Part shown: positions 44,499-53,964 of the stretch, one piece after another
How positions within the stretch are numbered: position 1 is the first letter of the stretch
Layout: every line of letters starts with the position of its first letter
Assembly: GCA_024583055.1 (NCBI GenBank)
Contig: CP102145.1
Span: 1,116,001 to 1,180,000, forward strand
Length of the DNA stretch: 64,000 nt
Reading direction: 5' to 3'
DNA from: Streptococcus suis
GTDB taxonomy: Bacteria; Bacillota; Bacilli; Lactobacillales; Streptococcaceae
The notes under the pieces: model-generated
What the model saw: the letters and a program-made list of their open reading frames with translations, nothing else
The model's database searches: none
What the model was told of the DNA's origin: nothing
Made by a program: the position numbers and the translations under genes

Positions 44499-44762
44499 TC
44501 ATTTCTTGATTGTTTTAGAAAATGGTGTTTTATGTGTCGTGATAAAGTTTTCAAGCCAGCTAGCATCATCGCTCTCCGTCGCTACTTCTTCCCTTTCCTC
44601 ATCCGTGTCCTGTTCTTCATCGTCTGAAAAATCGACTTTTCCAAACAGAACTACCTTGCCCTCCGTTTCAGCACTTGCTGAACTGCTATTAGTTGTTAGA
44701 AGCCCAAAAGTTACAAAACCTAGCATTGCAAGAACACCTAAAACAAGTAATTTCTTCATCAT
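44499..44762 (-). CDS. Small secreted acidic protein, 87 aa
   Basis: From ATG 44762 (GGAGG five bases upstream) the 87-residue product has a typical signal peptide (MMKKLLVLGVLAMLGFV, likely cleaved after ASA near residue 30), a middle segment extremely rich in Asp/Glu (about 43-66) and a basic C-terminus (THKTPFSKTIKK). It lies downstream of an rgg gene on the same strand and could be an exported peptide or bacteriocin-like product under Rgg control; I recognise no family. Confidence 0.65.
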   Translation of the reverse strand: MMKKLLVLGVLAMLGFVTFGLLTTNSSSASAETEGKVVLFGKVDFSDDEEQDTDEEREEVATESDDASWLENFITTHKTPFSKTIKK

Positions 44763-44787
44763 TATTTCCTCCAAGATAACTAAAAAC

Positions 44788-44939
44788 CTGTATTCACAGT
44801 TCAGCACTTCTAACTAAGGCTAGTTTTTCAGCTACTCACCGCTCATTTTTTTCAAAATACAGTTAGTATTCCCTCAAAAAACTGCCTTGATTAGCGAAAA
44901 AACATCTCTTCTCTAAAAGCACTTTTCTTGTGAATACAG
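44788..44939. repeat. Inverted 11-bp repeats flanking the leader of the acidic peptide gene
   Basis: CTGTATTCACA at 44788-44798 and TGTGAATACAG at 44929-44939 are exact complements. They bracket the region upstream of the acidic peptide gene and could be paired regulator sites. Confidence 0.5.
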
Positions 44940-45016
44940 TTTCTAAACATTGTTTTGTAAAGTTGTAAAACTTACAAGTATTATCTTACAGGAAATGACG
45001 AGCCACTTAAAATTCA

Positions 45017-45877
45017 TTACATATCTGTAACTTTCTCAATTTCCTTATTGATCTGGTGGATTAAATCATAGCAATCTAAAAATTTGGCAATATGCAGGCA
45101 TTCCTTCATTATTTCTAGGCCACCATCATTTCCATTCATGTAGGACAAGCGTGCTTTTAGGAGCTTAAGCAGCAAGCGATCCCGCATATTCTTTTCCATG
45201 ATATTGACAGAGTCAAGAATTTTGAGAAAGCGAATCGCAGCAATCTCCTCTCCCCTATCTAACAAACTACTCGAAATATTGATGAGCATCTTATAGACAT
45301 TATCTCTGTTTTCTTTGATATCCATATAAAACTTTGTTCGATTGAGAACTTCCATTCCCAGAACTTCCAACATCTTGCTAGGAAGACCTCTGCTACAATT
45401 TCCGAAAATCCAGAGTTCAAATTTCCCCCAATCATCTATGGACATTAAATAGTCCGATAGAATAGCTTTTTCATCCTCAGAAACATCATAATCAGGATCG
45501 CACCATTGCTGCTTGAATATATGAAAGGCCGCGACCATTACCCTATCAAACTGACGTCCATCCCTATCATACTCTGCTTGATGGTACAAAATTCTATCAT
45601 CCATATACTGAGTATTGTGACTATAAACTGCACGGACAAATCGCTCTGATGAAAACAAATTATCTATCTGAAAGTAGGACTGGTAGAGGGTAGAAAATTC
45701 GCCCTCTACCACATTCATCCGTCTCAAACAATTAAAAAATGTATCTACAGAAAGATTACTCTTTCCATTTTCAAAGCGTGATAACTGAGCAGGTGTCACG
45801 AAATCCCCTGCCACTTCTTTTAGAGACATATTTTTTGATTCACGAATGAGTTTAAAAATTTTTCCGTAAGTTCCCAT
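45017..45877 (-). CDS. Rgg/GadR/MutR family transcriptional regulator
   Basis: From ATG 45877 (GGAGA upstream) the protein has 286 residues: an N-terminal XRE helix-turn-helix (GKIFKLIRESKNMSLKEVAGDFVTPAQLSRFENGKSNLS) and an all-helical TPR-like C-terminal domain that in Rgg proteins binds peptide pheromones. It is divergent from an ABC transporter pair and upstream of a small secreted protein gene. No SHP-like pheromone gene was found in the adjacent gaps. Confidence 0.93.
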   Translation of the reverse strand: MGTYGKIFKLIRESKNMSLKEVAGDFVTPAQLSRFENGKSNLSVDTFFNCLRRMNVVEGEFSTLYQSYFQIDNLFSSERFVRAVYSHNTQYMDDRILYHQAEYDRDGRQFDRVMVAAFHIFKQQWCDPDYDVSEDEKAILSDYLMSIDDWGKFELWIFGNCSRGLPSKMLEVLGMEVLNRTKFYMDIKENRDNVYKMLINISSSLLDRGEEIAAIRFLKILDSVNIMEKNMRDRLLLKLLKARLSYMNGNDGGLEIMKECLHIAKFLDCYDLIHQINKEIEKVTDM

Positions 45878-45891
45878 TATATTCTCCACGC

Positions 45892-45907
45892 GTTACATTT
45901 ATGTAAC
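45892..45907. promoter_or_regulatory. Palindrome between rgg and the ABC transporter
   Basis: GTTACAT-TT-ATGTAAC, 7-bp perfect arms, 15 bases upstream of the rgg start, in the divergent promoter region. It is a good candidate for the Rgg-type operator. Confidence 0.6.
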
Positions 45908-45975
45908 AAAATTTGCTAACTTTTGAATCTAGTATATCATAGATTTATTATTTTTTTATAGAAAGGCAGGTAGTT

Positions 45976-46872
45976 ATGTCATCTCTCTTATCTACCCAAG
46001 AATTATCAAAGCAATATGGGAAACAAAAGGCCGTTCAGCAGGTTTCCTTGACTATTAATAAAGGGGAAATCTGTGGCTTAGTCGGTGAAAATGGTGCTGG
46101 GAAAACAACGCTTCTCAGAATGTTATCGGGCCTCATTTCCCAAACTTCAGGTACCATTAATAGTTCAAAAGATTGTCGTATTGGAGCTTTAATTGAATCC
46201 CCTGCTCTACAACCCAATTTATCTGCGATCGATAATCTTCGTTACATGGCTCTGCAATTAAATCTCAAGCAAGCGGATGAAAAAATCTTAGAGACATTAG
46301 CAATTGTCGGTTTAGAGGATGTGGATCCTAAGAAAAAATCTAAAGATTTTTCACTGGGAATGCGTCAACGTTTAGCTATTGCCTTAGCTATTCTAGATAA
46401 GCCTGATTTTTTAATCCTAGACGAACCGATTAATGGTCTTGACCCTGTTGGAATCAAAGAAATGAGAAGCATTATTTTAAATCTTCGCAATCAATATGGG
46501 ATGACCATCCTTATCTCCAGTCATATCCTATCAGAGCTTGAGATGGTAGTTGATCGCTACATTATTATGCATAAAGGCCTTATTGTCAAAGAATTCTCAA
46601 AAAGAGAACTTGAACAAACCTTAGCGGAACAACTCTATCTACAAACGAACAACCATCCTAAGACCTTTACTATCCTTGAAGCGCAGGGCATCGCTTACAA
46701 AATAGATAAGGATTATATCAGTCTGTCATCAGATACGAATGTTATGAGCCTCATTCATCTCTTGATAAACCATGAGATTGAGGTCAAAGAAATTTTTAAA
46801 CAACAAATGTCATTTGAAGATTATTATCTGACATTGCTTCAAGAAGGAGAAGAGCATGATACATTACTTTAA
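45976..46872 (+). CDS. ABC transporter ATP-binding protein (bacitracin/lantibiotic-immunity type)
   Basis: The 298-residue protein has Walker A GENGAGKTT (about 38-46), signature FSLGMRQRLAIA, Walker B FLILDEPINGLD and the H-loop ISSHILSE. It is close in pattern to BcrA/LanF ATPases that drive export or shedding of peptide antibiotics. AAAGGCAGG precedes the ATG. It overlaps the permease gene by 17 bases. Divergence from rgg suggests joint control. Confidence 0.93.
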   Translation: MSSLLSTQELSKQYGKQKAVQQVSLTINKGEICGLVGENGAGKTTLLRMLSGLISQTSGTINSSKDCRIGALIESPALQPNLSAIDNLRYMALQLNLKQADEKILETLAIVGLEDVDPKKKSKDFSLGMRQRLAIALAILDKPDFLILDEPINGLDPVGIKEMRSIILNLRNQYGMTILISSHILSELEMVVDRYIIMHKGLIVKEFSKRELEQTLAEQLYLQTNNHPKTFTILEAQGIAYKIDKDYISLSSDTNVMSLIHLLINHEIEVKEIFKQQMSFEDYYLTLLQEGEEHDTLL

Positions 46873-47548
46873 AGCTGATTTATTTAAGATTCAAAAAGAA
46901 CAGAGATTAACGATTTCATTGGGAATATTGGCTTTACTGTCCTTTTTATCCGCTTTTTTGTTGCATGGCAACGAAGACTTCACTAGCTCTCTTATTCAAT
47001 TGCTTTCTCAATTTATCACACTATTTTTTATCGTTCCAGCCAACATATTCTTTGGAGAAGATTTTACTTACCGTACCATCAATCATATTATTATCAAGCA
47101 ACAAACAAGAAAAGGAGTATTTTTCTATAAAGTCTTAGCAACCCTTGTGCTTGATCTCGCTTATATCCTTCTAGCCTATTTATTGAGTAGCAGTGTTGGC
47201 TTACTTCTAGGTGATCCTGTTGATGTTGCAGTAATAATACAAAGTTTCATTGCTCAAACACCTTTATTTATCTGTATCTCTCTGTTATCCATCCTGATAT
47301 TTGTCAAGTCCAATAAGGTCAATCAAGCCTATCTTGCCTTTAGTTTAATTAGCCTTCTTTTTGACAATATCTCCAACCTCATTACTAGTAATCTACTCCA
47401 TATGAAATTACCAACAGATTATTTTCTATTCCTTTCCCTCCAACAAGGGGAAAATATTTCAAGGCTATCCATGGGTGTTAGCTTCATGGCTGCTATACTA
47501 TATCTCTATCTGAGTTACTTTATTTTCAGCAGGAAAGAGTTAAAATGA
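46856..47548 (+). CDS. ABC-2 type transporter permease
   Basis: The 230-residue protein has six hydrophobic helices and little soluble mass, like the permeases of BcrAB and lantibiotic-immunity systems, with FFGEDFTYRTINHIIIKQQTRKGVFFYKV in the first loop. The start overlaps the ATPase gene; AGAAGGAGAAG precedes it. It forms the membrane part of the exporter. Confidence 0.88.
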   Translation: MIHYFKADLFKIQKEQRLTISLGILALLSFLSAFLLHGNEDFTSSLIQLLSQFITLFFIVPANIFFGEDFTYRTINHIIIKQQTRKGVFFYKVLATLVLDLAYILLAYLLSSSVGLLLGDPVDVAVIIQSFIAQTPLFICISLLSILIFVKSNKVNQAYLAFSLISLLFDNISNLITSNLLHMKLPTDYFLFLSLQQGENISRLSMGVSFMAAILYLYLSYFIFSRKELK

Positions 47549-47570
47549 TGTAACTTAGATTTCATATATA

Positions 47571-47621
47571 AAAAACATGTATGTCACACATCAGAAAAAA
47601 CGTATGACATACATGTTTTCA
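47571..47621. terminator. Bidirectional terminator between convergent genes
   Basis: AAAACATGTATGTCA and TGACATACATGTTTT (15 bp) pair around an 18-base loop with A- and T-rich flanks; it can end both the ABC operon and the phosphatase gene. Confidence 0.85.
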
Positions 47622-47629
47622 TTTCACAT

Positions 47630-48325
47630 TTATTTCCCTTGGGCAATCAATTCTGCTCCACGTTGGCGGTAGGACATATCCCCAACTGCTTCAATCAAGA
47701 GCTTGCCATTTTCATATTTGAGAACGGTGATTGAGCCGTTATCAAGGAAAATATTAGCACCACGCTCTGGCTCCAACAAATGAGCCAATGTTGCAATAGT
47801 CATACCGTGACTGACCACAAGGGCATTGCCTCCACCTTGTTTTTCCAAGTCTTGGGCGATAGATTCAAAACCAGTCAAGATACGATTGCTCAAGACCTCC
47901 CAAGATTCTGACCAGCCAGCGGTGTCTGCCTCTTGGATACCTGCTGCGATTTCCGCAAAGGACATACCCGTCGCATCAACTGTCCCTTTCAAACGAGGTA
48001 GGACACCTTGGAAAAGTTCAGCATCATACATGCCCTCAAAACTGCCGAAACACCATTCACGGATACGCTTGTCTTGGTAATAAGGAATTTTTCCCAAAAT
48101 TCCCAACTCACGCTGGGCGATGGTCATGGTCTGAACGGTTCGACCCAGGTCACTGGATACGGCTAGTTTAAAATCAAGGCCCGCATCCTTGAGCCCCAAG
48201 CCCAATTCACGAATTCCTTCCTCGCCAGCCTTGGTCAGCGGCGTATCACACCAGCCCTGCACGCGCCCGATGGTATTAAACATGGTTTTCCCATGTCGAG
48301 AAATATATAATCTTACGTCTGCCAT
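47630..48325 (-). CDS. Histidine phosphatase (phosphoglycerate mutase-like)
   Basis: From ATG 48325 (AAGGAG six bases upstream) the protein has 231 residues with the RHG motif LYISRHGKTMFN, a second Arg in SSDLGRTVQT, REWCFGSFEG and the second catalytic His in VVSHGMTIA. It is not a glycolytic mutase by its length and loops and is more likely a broad phosphatase. AT positions upstream show no operon with the ABC genes. Confidence 0.9.
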   Translation of the reverse strand: MADVRLYISRHGKTMFNTIGRVQGWCDTPLTKAGEEGIRELGLGLKDAGLDFKLAVSSDLGRTVQTMTIAQRELGILGKIPYYQDKRIREWCFGSFEGMYDAELFQGVLPRLKGTVDATGMSFAEIAAGIQEADTAGWSESWEVLSNRILTGFESIAQDLEKQGGGNALVVSHGMTIATLAHLLEPERGANIFLDNGSITVLKYENGKLLIEAVGDMSYRQRGAELIAQGK

Positions 48326-48362
48326 AGCATTCTCCTTGTCATTTCTTACTATATAGTATAAC

Positions 48363-48390
48363 AAAAAACCGACTGCTTGTGGCAATCGGT
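48363..48390 (-). terminator. Terminator of the ACT-PFL operon
   Basis: ACCGATTGC and GCAGTCGGT pair around CACAA and are followed by six T on the minus strand. Confidence 0.9.
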
Positions 48391-48398
48391 CTACGTTT

Positions 48399-49736
48399 TT
48401 AGTTCTTAAAGCTATGAATCGGTGCTGGAATCTGTCCACCACGGTTGATAAAGTCCACAGAAGAAGCCTGATTGACCTTCATGACAGGAGCCGTTCCAAG
48501 TAGTCCACCAAATTCGATCATGTCCCCTTCTTTTCCAAGCGGAATAATACGGACCGCAGTCGTTTTCTGATTGATAACCCCAATAACCGCTTCATCCGCA
48601 ATCATAGCCGCAATGGTCTCAGCTGGCGTTGTTTCTGGAATAGCAATCATGTCCAAACCAACAGAACAGATAGCCGTCATAGCTTCCAATTTTTCAAGGT
48701 TAAGGGAGCCATTTTGCACCGCCGCAATCATGCCCTCGTCCTCAGACACAGGGATAAAGGCACCTGACAAGCCGCCAACTTGGTTGCAGGCCATTACCCC
48801 ACCCTTTTTCACTGCATCATTGAGCAGAGCAAGGGCAGCAGTCGTTCCGTGCGTACCAACGGTTTCTAAGCCCATTTCCTCCAAAACTCGTGCTACTGAA
48901 TCGCCAACGGCCGGAGTCGGAGCAAGGGACAGGTCCACGATACCGAACTTGACACCCAGGCGTTCACTGGCCATATTTCCGACCAACTGACCGATACGGG
49001 TAATCTTGAAGGCCGTCTTCTTGACGGTCTCCGCCACCACATCAAAGCTCTCACCACGCACTTTTTCAAGGGCACGCTTGACCACACCAGGACCAGACAC
49101 GCCGACGTTGATGACCACATCCGCCTCGCCGACACCATGGAAGGCACCCGCCATGAAAGGATTATCCTCAACCGCATTGGCAAAAACTACCAGCTTGGCC
49201 GCCCCCATATCAGAAGCCTCCGCCGTCTCCTTGATGATCCGTCCCATGTCCCGCACAGCCGTCATATTGATACCCGTCTTGGTCGAGCCAATGTTGACCG
49301 ACGAGCAGACTTTGTTTGTTTGGGCCAATGCCTGCGGTATAGAGTTGATAAGGATTTCATCACCTTTTTGATAGCCTTTTTGCACCAAAGCTGAAAATCC
49401 ACCAATAAAGTCAATACCAATCTCATGGGCAGCCTTATCCAAGGCACGAGCCAAAGGCAGATAATCCGTCGCATCTGTCGCCGCACCAATCAGGGAAATC
49501 GGCGTCACAGACACGCGCTTGTTGACAATCGGAATCCCCAACTCAGCCGCAATCTCATCACCAACAGCCACCAAGTTCTTGGCCTTGGTCGTAATTTTTG
49601 TATAAATCTTCTCAGCAGCCTTGTCGATATCCGAGTCAATACAGTCCAAGAGGGAAATCCCCATGGTGATGGTCCGAATATCGAAATTCTGCTCCTCAAT
49701 CATCTCAATGGTTTCTCTAACCTGTCTAATATCCAT
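48399..49736 (-). CDS. PFL family protein (UPF0210/DUF711)
   Basis: The 445-residue protein matches the UPF0210 family with [34 protein letters not shown] at the start, [50 protein letters not shown] and [13 protein letters not shown]. The fold is related to pyruvate-formate-lyase-like barrels but no Gly-radical motif is visible and its function is unknown. It follows the ACT gene by 11 bases, the usual pairing. Confidence 0.95.
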   Translation of the reverse strand: MDIRQVRETIEMIEEQNFDIRTITMGISLLDCIDSDIDKAAEKIYTKITTKAKNLVAVGDEIAAELGIPIVNKRVSVTPISLIGAATDATDYLPLARALDKAAHEIGIDFIGGFSALVQKGYQKGDEILINSIPQALAQTNKVCSSVNIGSTKTGINMTAVRDMGRIIKETAEASDMGAAKLVVFANAVEDNPFMAGAFHGVGEADVVINVGVSGPGVVKRALEKVRGESFDVVAETVKKTAFKITRIGQLVGNMASERLGVKFGIVDLSLAPTPAVGDSVARVLEEMGLETVGTHGTTAALALLNDAVKKGGVMACNQVGGLSGAFIPVSEDEGMIAAVQNGSLNLEKLEAMTAICSVGLDMIAIPETTPAETIAAMIADEAVIGVINQKTTAVRIIPLGKEGDMIEFGGLLGTAPVMKVNQASSVDFINRGGQIPAPIHSFKN

Positions 49737-49747
49737 GAAATCTCTCC

Positions 49748-50014
49748 TTACAAGTTGTGCATAGCATCAAAAATGGCCGCACTTTGAATATTGATTTTCA
49801 CGTTCAAATTTTGACCAAAGGCATCCAACTCCGAACGCAACTGAGTGAAATCTTTCTTCTCATCTGATGATACCACCGCCATCATGGTAAAATACTCATC
49901 CAAAACGGTCTGTGAAATGTCATCGATATTGAGCCCCAAGGCCGCAAGTTTGCTTGCAACACCTGCCACGATACCTGTCTTATCTTTTCCTACAACAGTA
50001 ACAATTGCTTTCAT
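49748..50014 (-). CDS. ACT domain protein (UPF0237)
   Basis: The 88-residue protein is a single ACT domain: [50 protein letters not shown] domains usually bind amino acids. It is coupled to the PFL-family gene downstream in an arrangement conserved across Firmicutes, and probably regulates or partners it. Confidence 0.95.
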   Translation of the reverse strand: MKAIVTVVGKDKTGIVAGVASKLAALGLNIDDISQTVLDEYFTMMAVVSSDEKKDFTQLRSELDAFGQNLNVKINIQSAAIFDAMHNL

Positions 50015-50216
50015 GTTTCTACCTCATAAAATTTTCTCCTATTTTACCACAAATAAGAGGAAAACGGAATTGCTAGGACATATTGACCTCGAAATGTTCG
50101 CCTCTCCAGTTTATCTGAAAGACAAGGACAATCTCAAAAAACAGTCCTCATGGCTACTTACTTTCCTTTTTCTGAATAGTATGTTACACTGGAATGTACA
50201 TTTATAACCTGTATGA

Positions 50217-50395
50217 CTCCACAGTCTGGGGAGAGACTGTTGGAAGTTGGAGAGGGAGCGAACAGAGTCCGTATCATTCGTTATGACCGGTTCGGAGCCT
50301 ATAACGCAAATAAACGGAGTTTGCTACGCTACCTCAATCTCTAACTAAAAAACAGGAACTATCTGTTGGAGTCTTAGAAAGGATATCCAACCTTT
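50217..50395. repeat. Diverged copy C of the dispersed repeat
   Basis: GAGCGAACAGAGTCCGTATC, TTCGGAGCCTATAACGCAAA and GGAGTTTGCTACGCTACC align with the middle of copy B (62170-62450) in the same orientation, with many substitutions. The ends are missing. It occupies most of the gap 50015-50434; the rest shows nothing notable. Confidence 0.65.
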
Positions 50396-50434
50396 ATTTT
50401 GCCCAAATTCTATGAAATAAAAGAAAGGATGATT

Positions 50435-52186
50435 ATGAAAATTGTCAAACAACTCTGGTGGTTTTTTAAGCTAGAGAAAAAGCGCTACCTCCTTGGCATT
50501 ATCTCTCTGTGTCTGGTCAGTCTCCTCAACCTGCTGCCGGCCTATATTATGGGAGAAATCATTGACAAAATCGACAGCCGTGCACTGACAGGACAGGGAC
50601 TCCTCTTGGGCGTTCTGGGGCTTATCCTATCTGGCTTTGGCATGTACGCCCTCCGCTATGTCTGGCGAATGAATATCCTGGCCACCTCTTTTCGTCTAGG
50701 AAAAATTATGCGGGCTCGCCTCTTTGAGCATTTTATGAATATGTCGCCCTCATTTTTCCAAAATCACAGGACCGGTGACCTCATGGCCCATGCCACCAAT
50801 GATATCAATGCCTTGACCCGTCTCGCAGGAGGCGGTGTTATGTCCTTCGTCGATGCGACCGTGACCGCTGTGGTGACCCTGGTAACCATGAGTTTTCTGA
50901 TTTCTTGGCAAATGACCCTGGTAGCTATCCTGCCCCTGCCCTTCATGGCTATGACGACCAGCTATCTGGGCCGCCGCACTCATGAAAATTTCAAGGCCTC
51001 TCAAGCTGCCTTTTCAGAGCTGAACAATAAGGTCCAGGAATCTGTGTCTGGTATCAAAGTCACCAAGTCCTTCGGCTACCAAGAGCAGGAAAGCAAGGCC
51101 TTTCAAGAGGTCAACCAGGCAGCCTACCTCCAAAACCTCAAGACCATGCGCTACGATTCCCTCTTCGACCCAGCTGTCCTCTTCTTTGTCGGACTCTCCT
51201 ATGTTCTCACCTTGATTTTTGGCTCCCAATTCATCGCCCAAGGCCAGGTTACCTTAGGGCAATTGGTCACCTTTATGACTTACCTGGACCTGCTGGTCTG
51301 GCCCCTCATGGCTATCGGTTTCCTCTTTAATATTACCCAGCGTGGTGCTGTTTCCTACGACCGCATCCAGAGTTTACTGGATGTTCATTCTGATGTAAAA
51401 GAGGCCAGCAAGCCTCTGCCAGCACCAGAAAATGGACAAATCTCCTACAAGGTCGACCGCTTTTCTTACGATAAGGATTCTGAGCAGCCTACTTTAGAAG
51501 ATATTCACTTCAGCATTGAAAAAGGTCAGACTATCGGCCTGGTTGGTCCAACAGGTTCTGGTAAGACCAGTCTCATCAAGCTCCTCCTACGGGAATATGA
51601 TGTAGACCAGGGTGCTATTTCCCTAAACGGGCAGGACATCAAAAACTACCGCCTGGCAGACCTGCGTGCCCTTATGGGCTATGTTCCCCAGGACCAATTT
51701 CTCTTTGCGGCCAGTGTTGCGGACAATATCAGCTTTGGCGACCCTGATTTGGAATTGCAGCACATCAAAGAGGCGGCCAAAACTGTCCATGTCTATGCAG
51801 ACATCGAAGACATGCCTGACGGCTTTGCGACTATGGTCGGTGAGAAAGGGATTTCCCTATCTGGTGGGCAGAAACAACGTCTAGCCATGGCCCGTGCCAT
51901 GATTCTCAACCCTGACATCCTGATTTTGGATGATTCCCTATCAGCAGTTGATGCCAAGACAGAACATGCTATTATCGAAAATATCAAGAGCAGCCGTCTG
52001 GACAAGACCACTATCATCACAGCCCACCGGCTCTCAGCTGTAGTCCATGCTGACTTGATTTTGGTTATGGAAGACGGAAAAATCGCCGAGCGGGGTACCC
52101 ACCAGGAACTCTTGGAAAATCAAGCCTGGTACTACGACACCTACATGATGCAACAACTGGAAATGGAGGAAGAAAATGCAAGCTAA
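50435..52186 (+). CDS. ABC exporter half-transporter, degenerate-site subunit
   Basis: From ATG 50435 (GAAAGG upstream) the protein has 583 residues: six membrane helices (1-320) and a nucleotide-binding domain with Walker A GPTGSGKTS, intact signature LSGGQKQRLAMARA and Walker B ILILDDSLSAVD. The residue after Walker B is Asp rather than the catalytic Glu, the mark of the non-hydrolysing site in heterodimeric exporters such as BmrC/LmrC. It overlaps the partner gene by 11 bases. The substrates are probably drugs or lipids. Confidence 0.93.
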   Translation: MKIVKQLWWFFKLEKKRYLLGIISLCLVSLLNLLPAYIMGEIIDKIDSRALTGQGLLLGVLGLILSGFGMYALRYVWRMNILATSFRLGKIMRARLFEHFMNMSPSFFQNHRTGDLMAHATNDINALTRLAGGGVMSFVDATVTAVVTLVTMSFLISWQMTLVAILPLPFMAMTTSYLGRRTHENFKASQAAFSELNNKVQESVSGIKVTKSFGYQEQESKAFQEVNQAAYLQNLKTMRYDSLFDPAVLFFVGLSYVLTLIFGSQFIAQGQVTLGQLVTFMTYLDLLVWPLMAIGFLFNITQRGAVSYDRIQSLLDVHSDVKEASKPLPAPENGQISYKVDRFSYDKDSEQPTLEDIHFSIEKGQTIGLVGPTGSGKTSLIKLLLREYDVDQGAISLNGQDIKNYRLADLRALMGYVPQDQFLFAASVADNISFGDPDLELQHIKEAAKTVHVYADIEDMPDGFATMVGEKGISLSGGQKQRLAMARAMILNPDILILDDSLSAVDAKTEHAIIENIKSSRLDKTTIITAHRLSAVVHADLILVMEDGKIAERGTHQELLENQAWYYDTYMMQQLEMEEENAS

Positions 52187-53921
52187 ATCAAAAGAAAAAG
52201 GCGTTTTCTGGCGCCTCCTATCCTATCTCAAACCCTACTCGCTCCTAACTGCTGCAGCCCTGACCTTTCTCTTGCTGACGACTGTTGTTCGCAGCATCAT
52301 TCCCCTTCTAGCCTCCCACTTTATTGACAATTATATCGGACATATCTCCCAGTCTGGGACCATGATTCTGGCTGCCTATTTTGGGCTTTATCTGGTGCAG
52401 ATGCTCTTTCAGTATCTAGGCAATATTTGGTTTGCCAAGGTTTCCTATAGCGTAGTCCGAGATATTCGTCGGGATGCCTTTGGCAAGGTCCAAACTCTAG
52501 GCATGGCCTATTTCGACCAAACACCGAGCGGTTCTATCGTGTCTCGCCTGACCAATGACACAGAAAGTATCTCAGAGATGTTCTCAGGAATCCTATCCAG
52601 CTTTATTTCAGCCCTCTTTGTCATCGTGGTTACTCTCTATACCATGTTTGCCCTGGACTGGAAATTGACCTCCATGCTGGTACTTTTCCTCCCCGTCATC
52701 TTCATCCTGGTTAATCTTTACCGCAAAAAATCCGCTCCTGTCGTCGCTAAGACACGCAGTCTCCTCAGCAACATCAACAGCAAGCTAGCAGAGTCTATCG
52801 AGGGCATCCGGATTATTCAGGCTTTTTCTCAGGAAAAACGTCTAACTGAGGAATTTGAGGATATCAACCAGGAACACCTGGCCTATGCTAGCAAGTCTAT
52901 GGCCCTGGACAGTCTCTTCCTCCGTCCTGCCCTATCGCTGATTAAGATTTTGACCTATGCCCTGCTGATTAGCTACTTCGGCTTGGACTGGTCAGACGCT
53001 ACTGTATCTGCTGGGATGATTTATGCCTTCATCCAATATGCTAACCGCCTCTTCGACCCGCTTTTGGAGGTCACCCAGCATTTCTCTACCCTGCAAACCT
53101 CCATGGTTTCGGCCGGCCGTGTCTTTACCCTTATGGACCAGACCATTGAGGAACCCCTGCAGGTTGACCAGGGAGCCCGTATCAGCCAGGGAGATATCGC
53201 TTTTGAGGACGTTTCCTTCTCCTACGACGGCAAACGGAAAATCCTTGACAAGGTTTCTTTTCAGGTCAAGAAAGGCCAGACTATCGCCTTTGTCGGCGCG
53301 ACCGGTTCTGGAAAATCGTCTATTATCAACGTCTTCATGCGTTTTTACGAATTTGAATCCGGGCGGGTTCTGATTGACGGTCAGGATATCCGAACCTTCC
53401 CTGCCCAGGAATTGCGGTCAAATATCGGTCTGGTCTTGCAGGACCCCTTCCTCTATCACGGAACCATTGCCTCCAATATCCAGATGTACCAGGATATCAG
53501 TAGAGAGCAGGTCGAGGAGGCAGCCCGCTTTGTGGACGCTGCTCCCTTTATCGGAAAATTACCAGACGGCTATGACCATCTGGTTACCGAAAAAGGTTCC
53601 GCCTTCTCAACTGGACAACGTCAATTGCTGGCCTTTGCTCGCACCATGGCCAGCCAGCCAAAAATCCTGATTTTAGATGAGGCCACAGCCAATATTGACT
53701 CCGAAACTGAGCAAACTGTCCAGCATTCCCTGGAAAAAATGCGTCAAGGACGGACCACCATTGCCATCGCCCACCGCCTATCCACCATCCAAGATGCCGA
53801 TTGCATCTATGTCTTGGACAAGGGCAAGATTATCGAGTCGGGCAACCACGAACAACTCTTGGCCATGGAAGGCACCTACCAACGCATGTACCAATTGCAA
53901 GCAGGCCAATTGGCAGAGTAA
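52176..53921 (+). CDS. ABC exporter half-transporter, catalytic partner
   Basis: The 581-residue protein has six membrane helices and an ATPase domain with Walker A GATGSGKSS, Walker B ILILDEATANID (normal Glu) but a changed signature FSTGQRQ. Together with its partner's Asp this gives one degenerate and one active site per dimer, as in LmrCD, BmrCD and PatAB. GGAGGAA precedes the ATG. It is related to the streptococcal fluoroquinolone-type exporters, but no MarR regulator is nearby, so a satAB identity is not claimed. Confidence 0.93.
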   Translation: MQAKSKEKGVFWRLLSYLKPYSLLTAAALTFLLLTTVVRSIIPLLASHFIDNYIGHISQSGTMILAAYFGLYLVQMLFQYLGNIWFAKVSYSVVRDIRRDAFGKVQTLGMAYFDQTPSGSIVSRLTNDTESISEMFSGILSSFISALFVIVVTLYTMFALDWKLTSMLVLFLPVIFILVNLYRKKSAPVVAKTRSLLSNINSKLAESIEGIRIIQAFSQEKRLTEEFEDINQEHLAYASKSMALDSLFLRPALSLIKILTYALLISYFGLDWSDATVSAGMIYAFIQYANRLFDPLLEVTQHFSTLQTSMVSAGRVFTLMDQTIEEPLQVDQGARISQGDIAFEDVSFSYDGKRKILDKVSFQVKKGQTIAFVGATGSGKSSIINVFMRFYEFESGRVLIDGQDIRTFPAQELRSNIGLVLQDPFLYHGTIASNIQMYQDISREQVEEAARFVDAAPFIGKLPDGYDHLVTEKGSAFSTGQRQLLAFARTMASQPKILILDEATANIDSETEQTVQHSLEKMRQGRTTIAIAHRLSTIQDADCIYVLDKGKIIESGNHEQLLAMEGTYQRMYQLQAGQLAE

Positions 53922-53929
53922 AGATTGTA

Positions 53930-53964
53930 AGAGGAGCACCTCAGCCAGGTGCTCCTCTTTCTAT
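53930..53964 (+). terminator. Terminator of the ABC exporter operon, abutted by an IS
   Basis: AGAGGAGCACCT and AGGTGCTCCTCT (12 bp) pair around CAGCC and are followed by TTCTAT. The IS begins at 53965, directly after the T-rich tail, which is the target duplication. Confidence 0.9.

Noticed and set aside
44808..45975. SHP-type pheromone gene near rgg
   Set aside because: Both strands of the gaps were read; only 11- and 19-codon frames without hydrophobic pheromone features were found.
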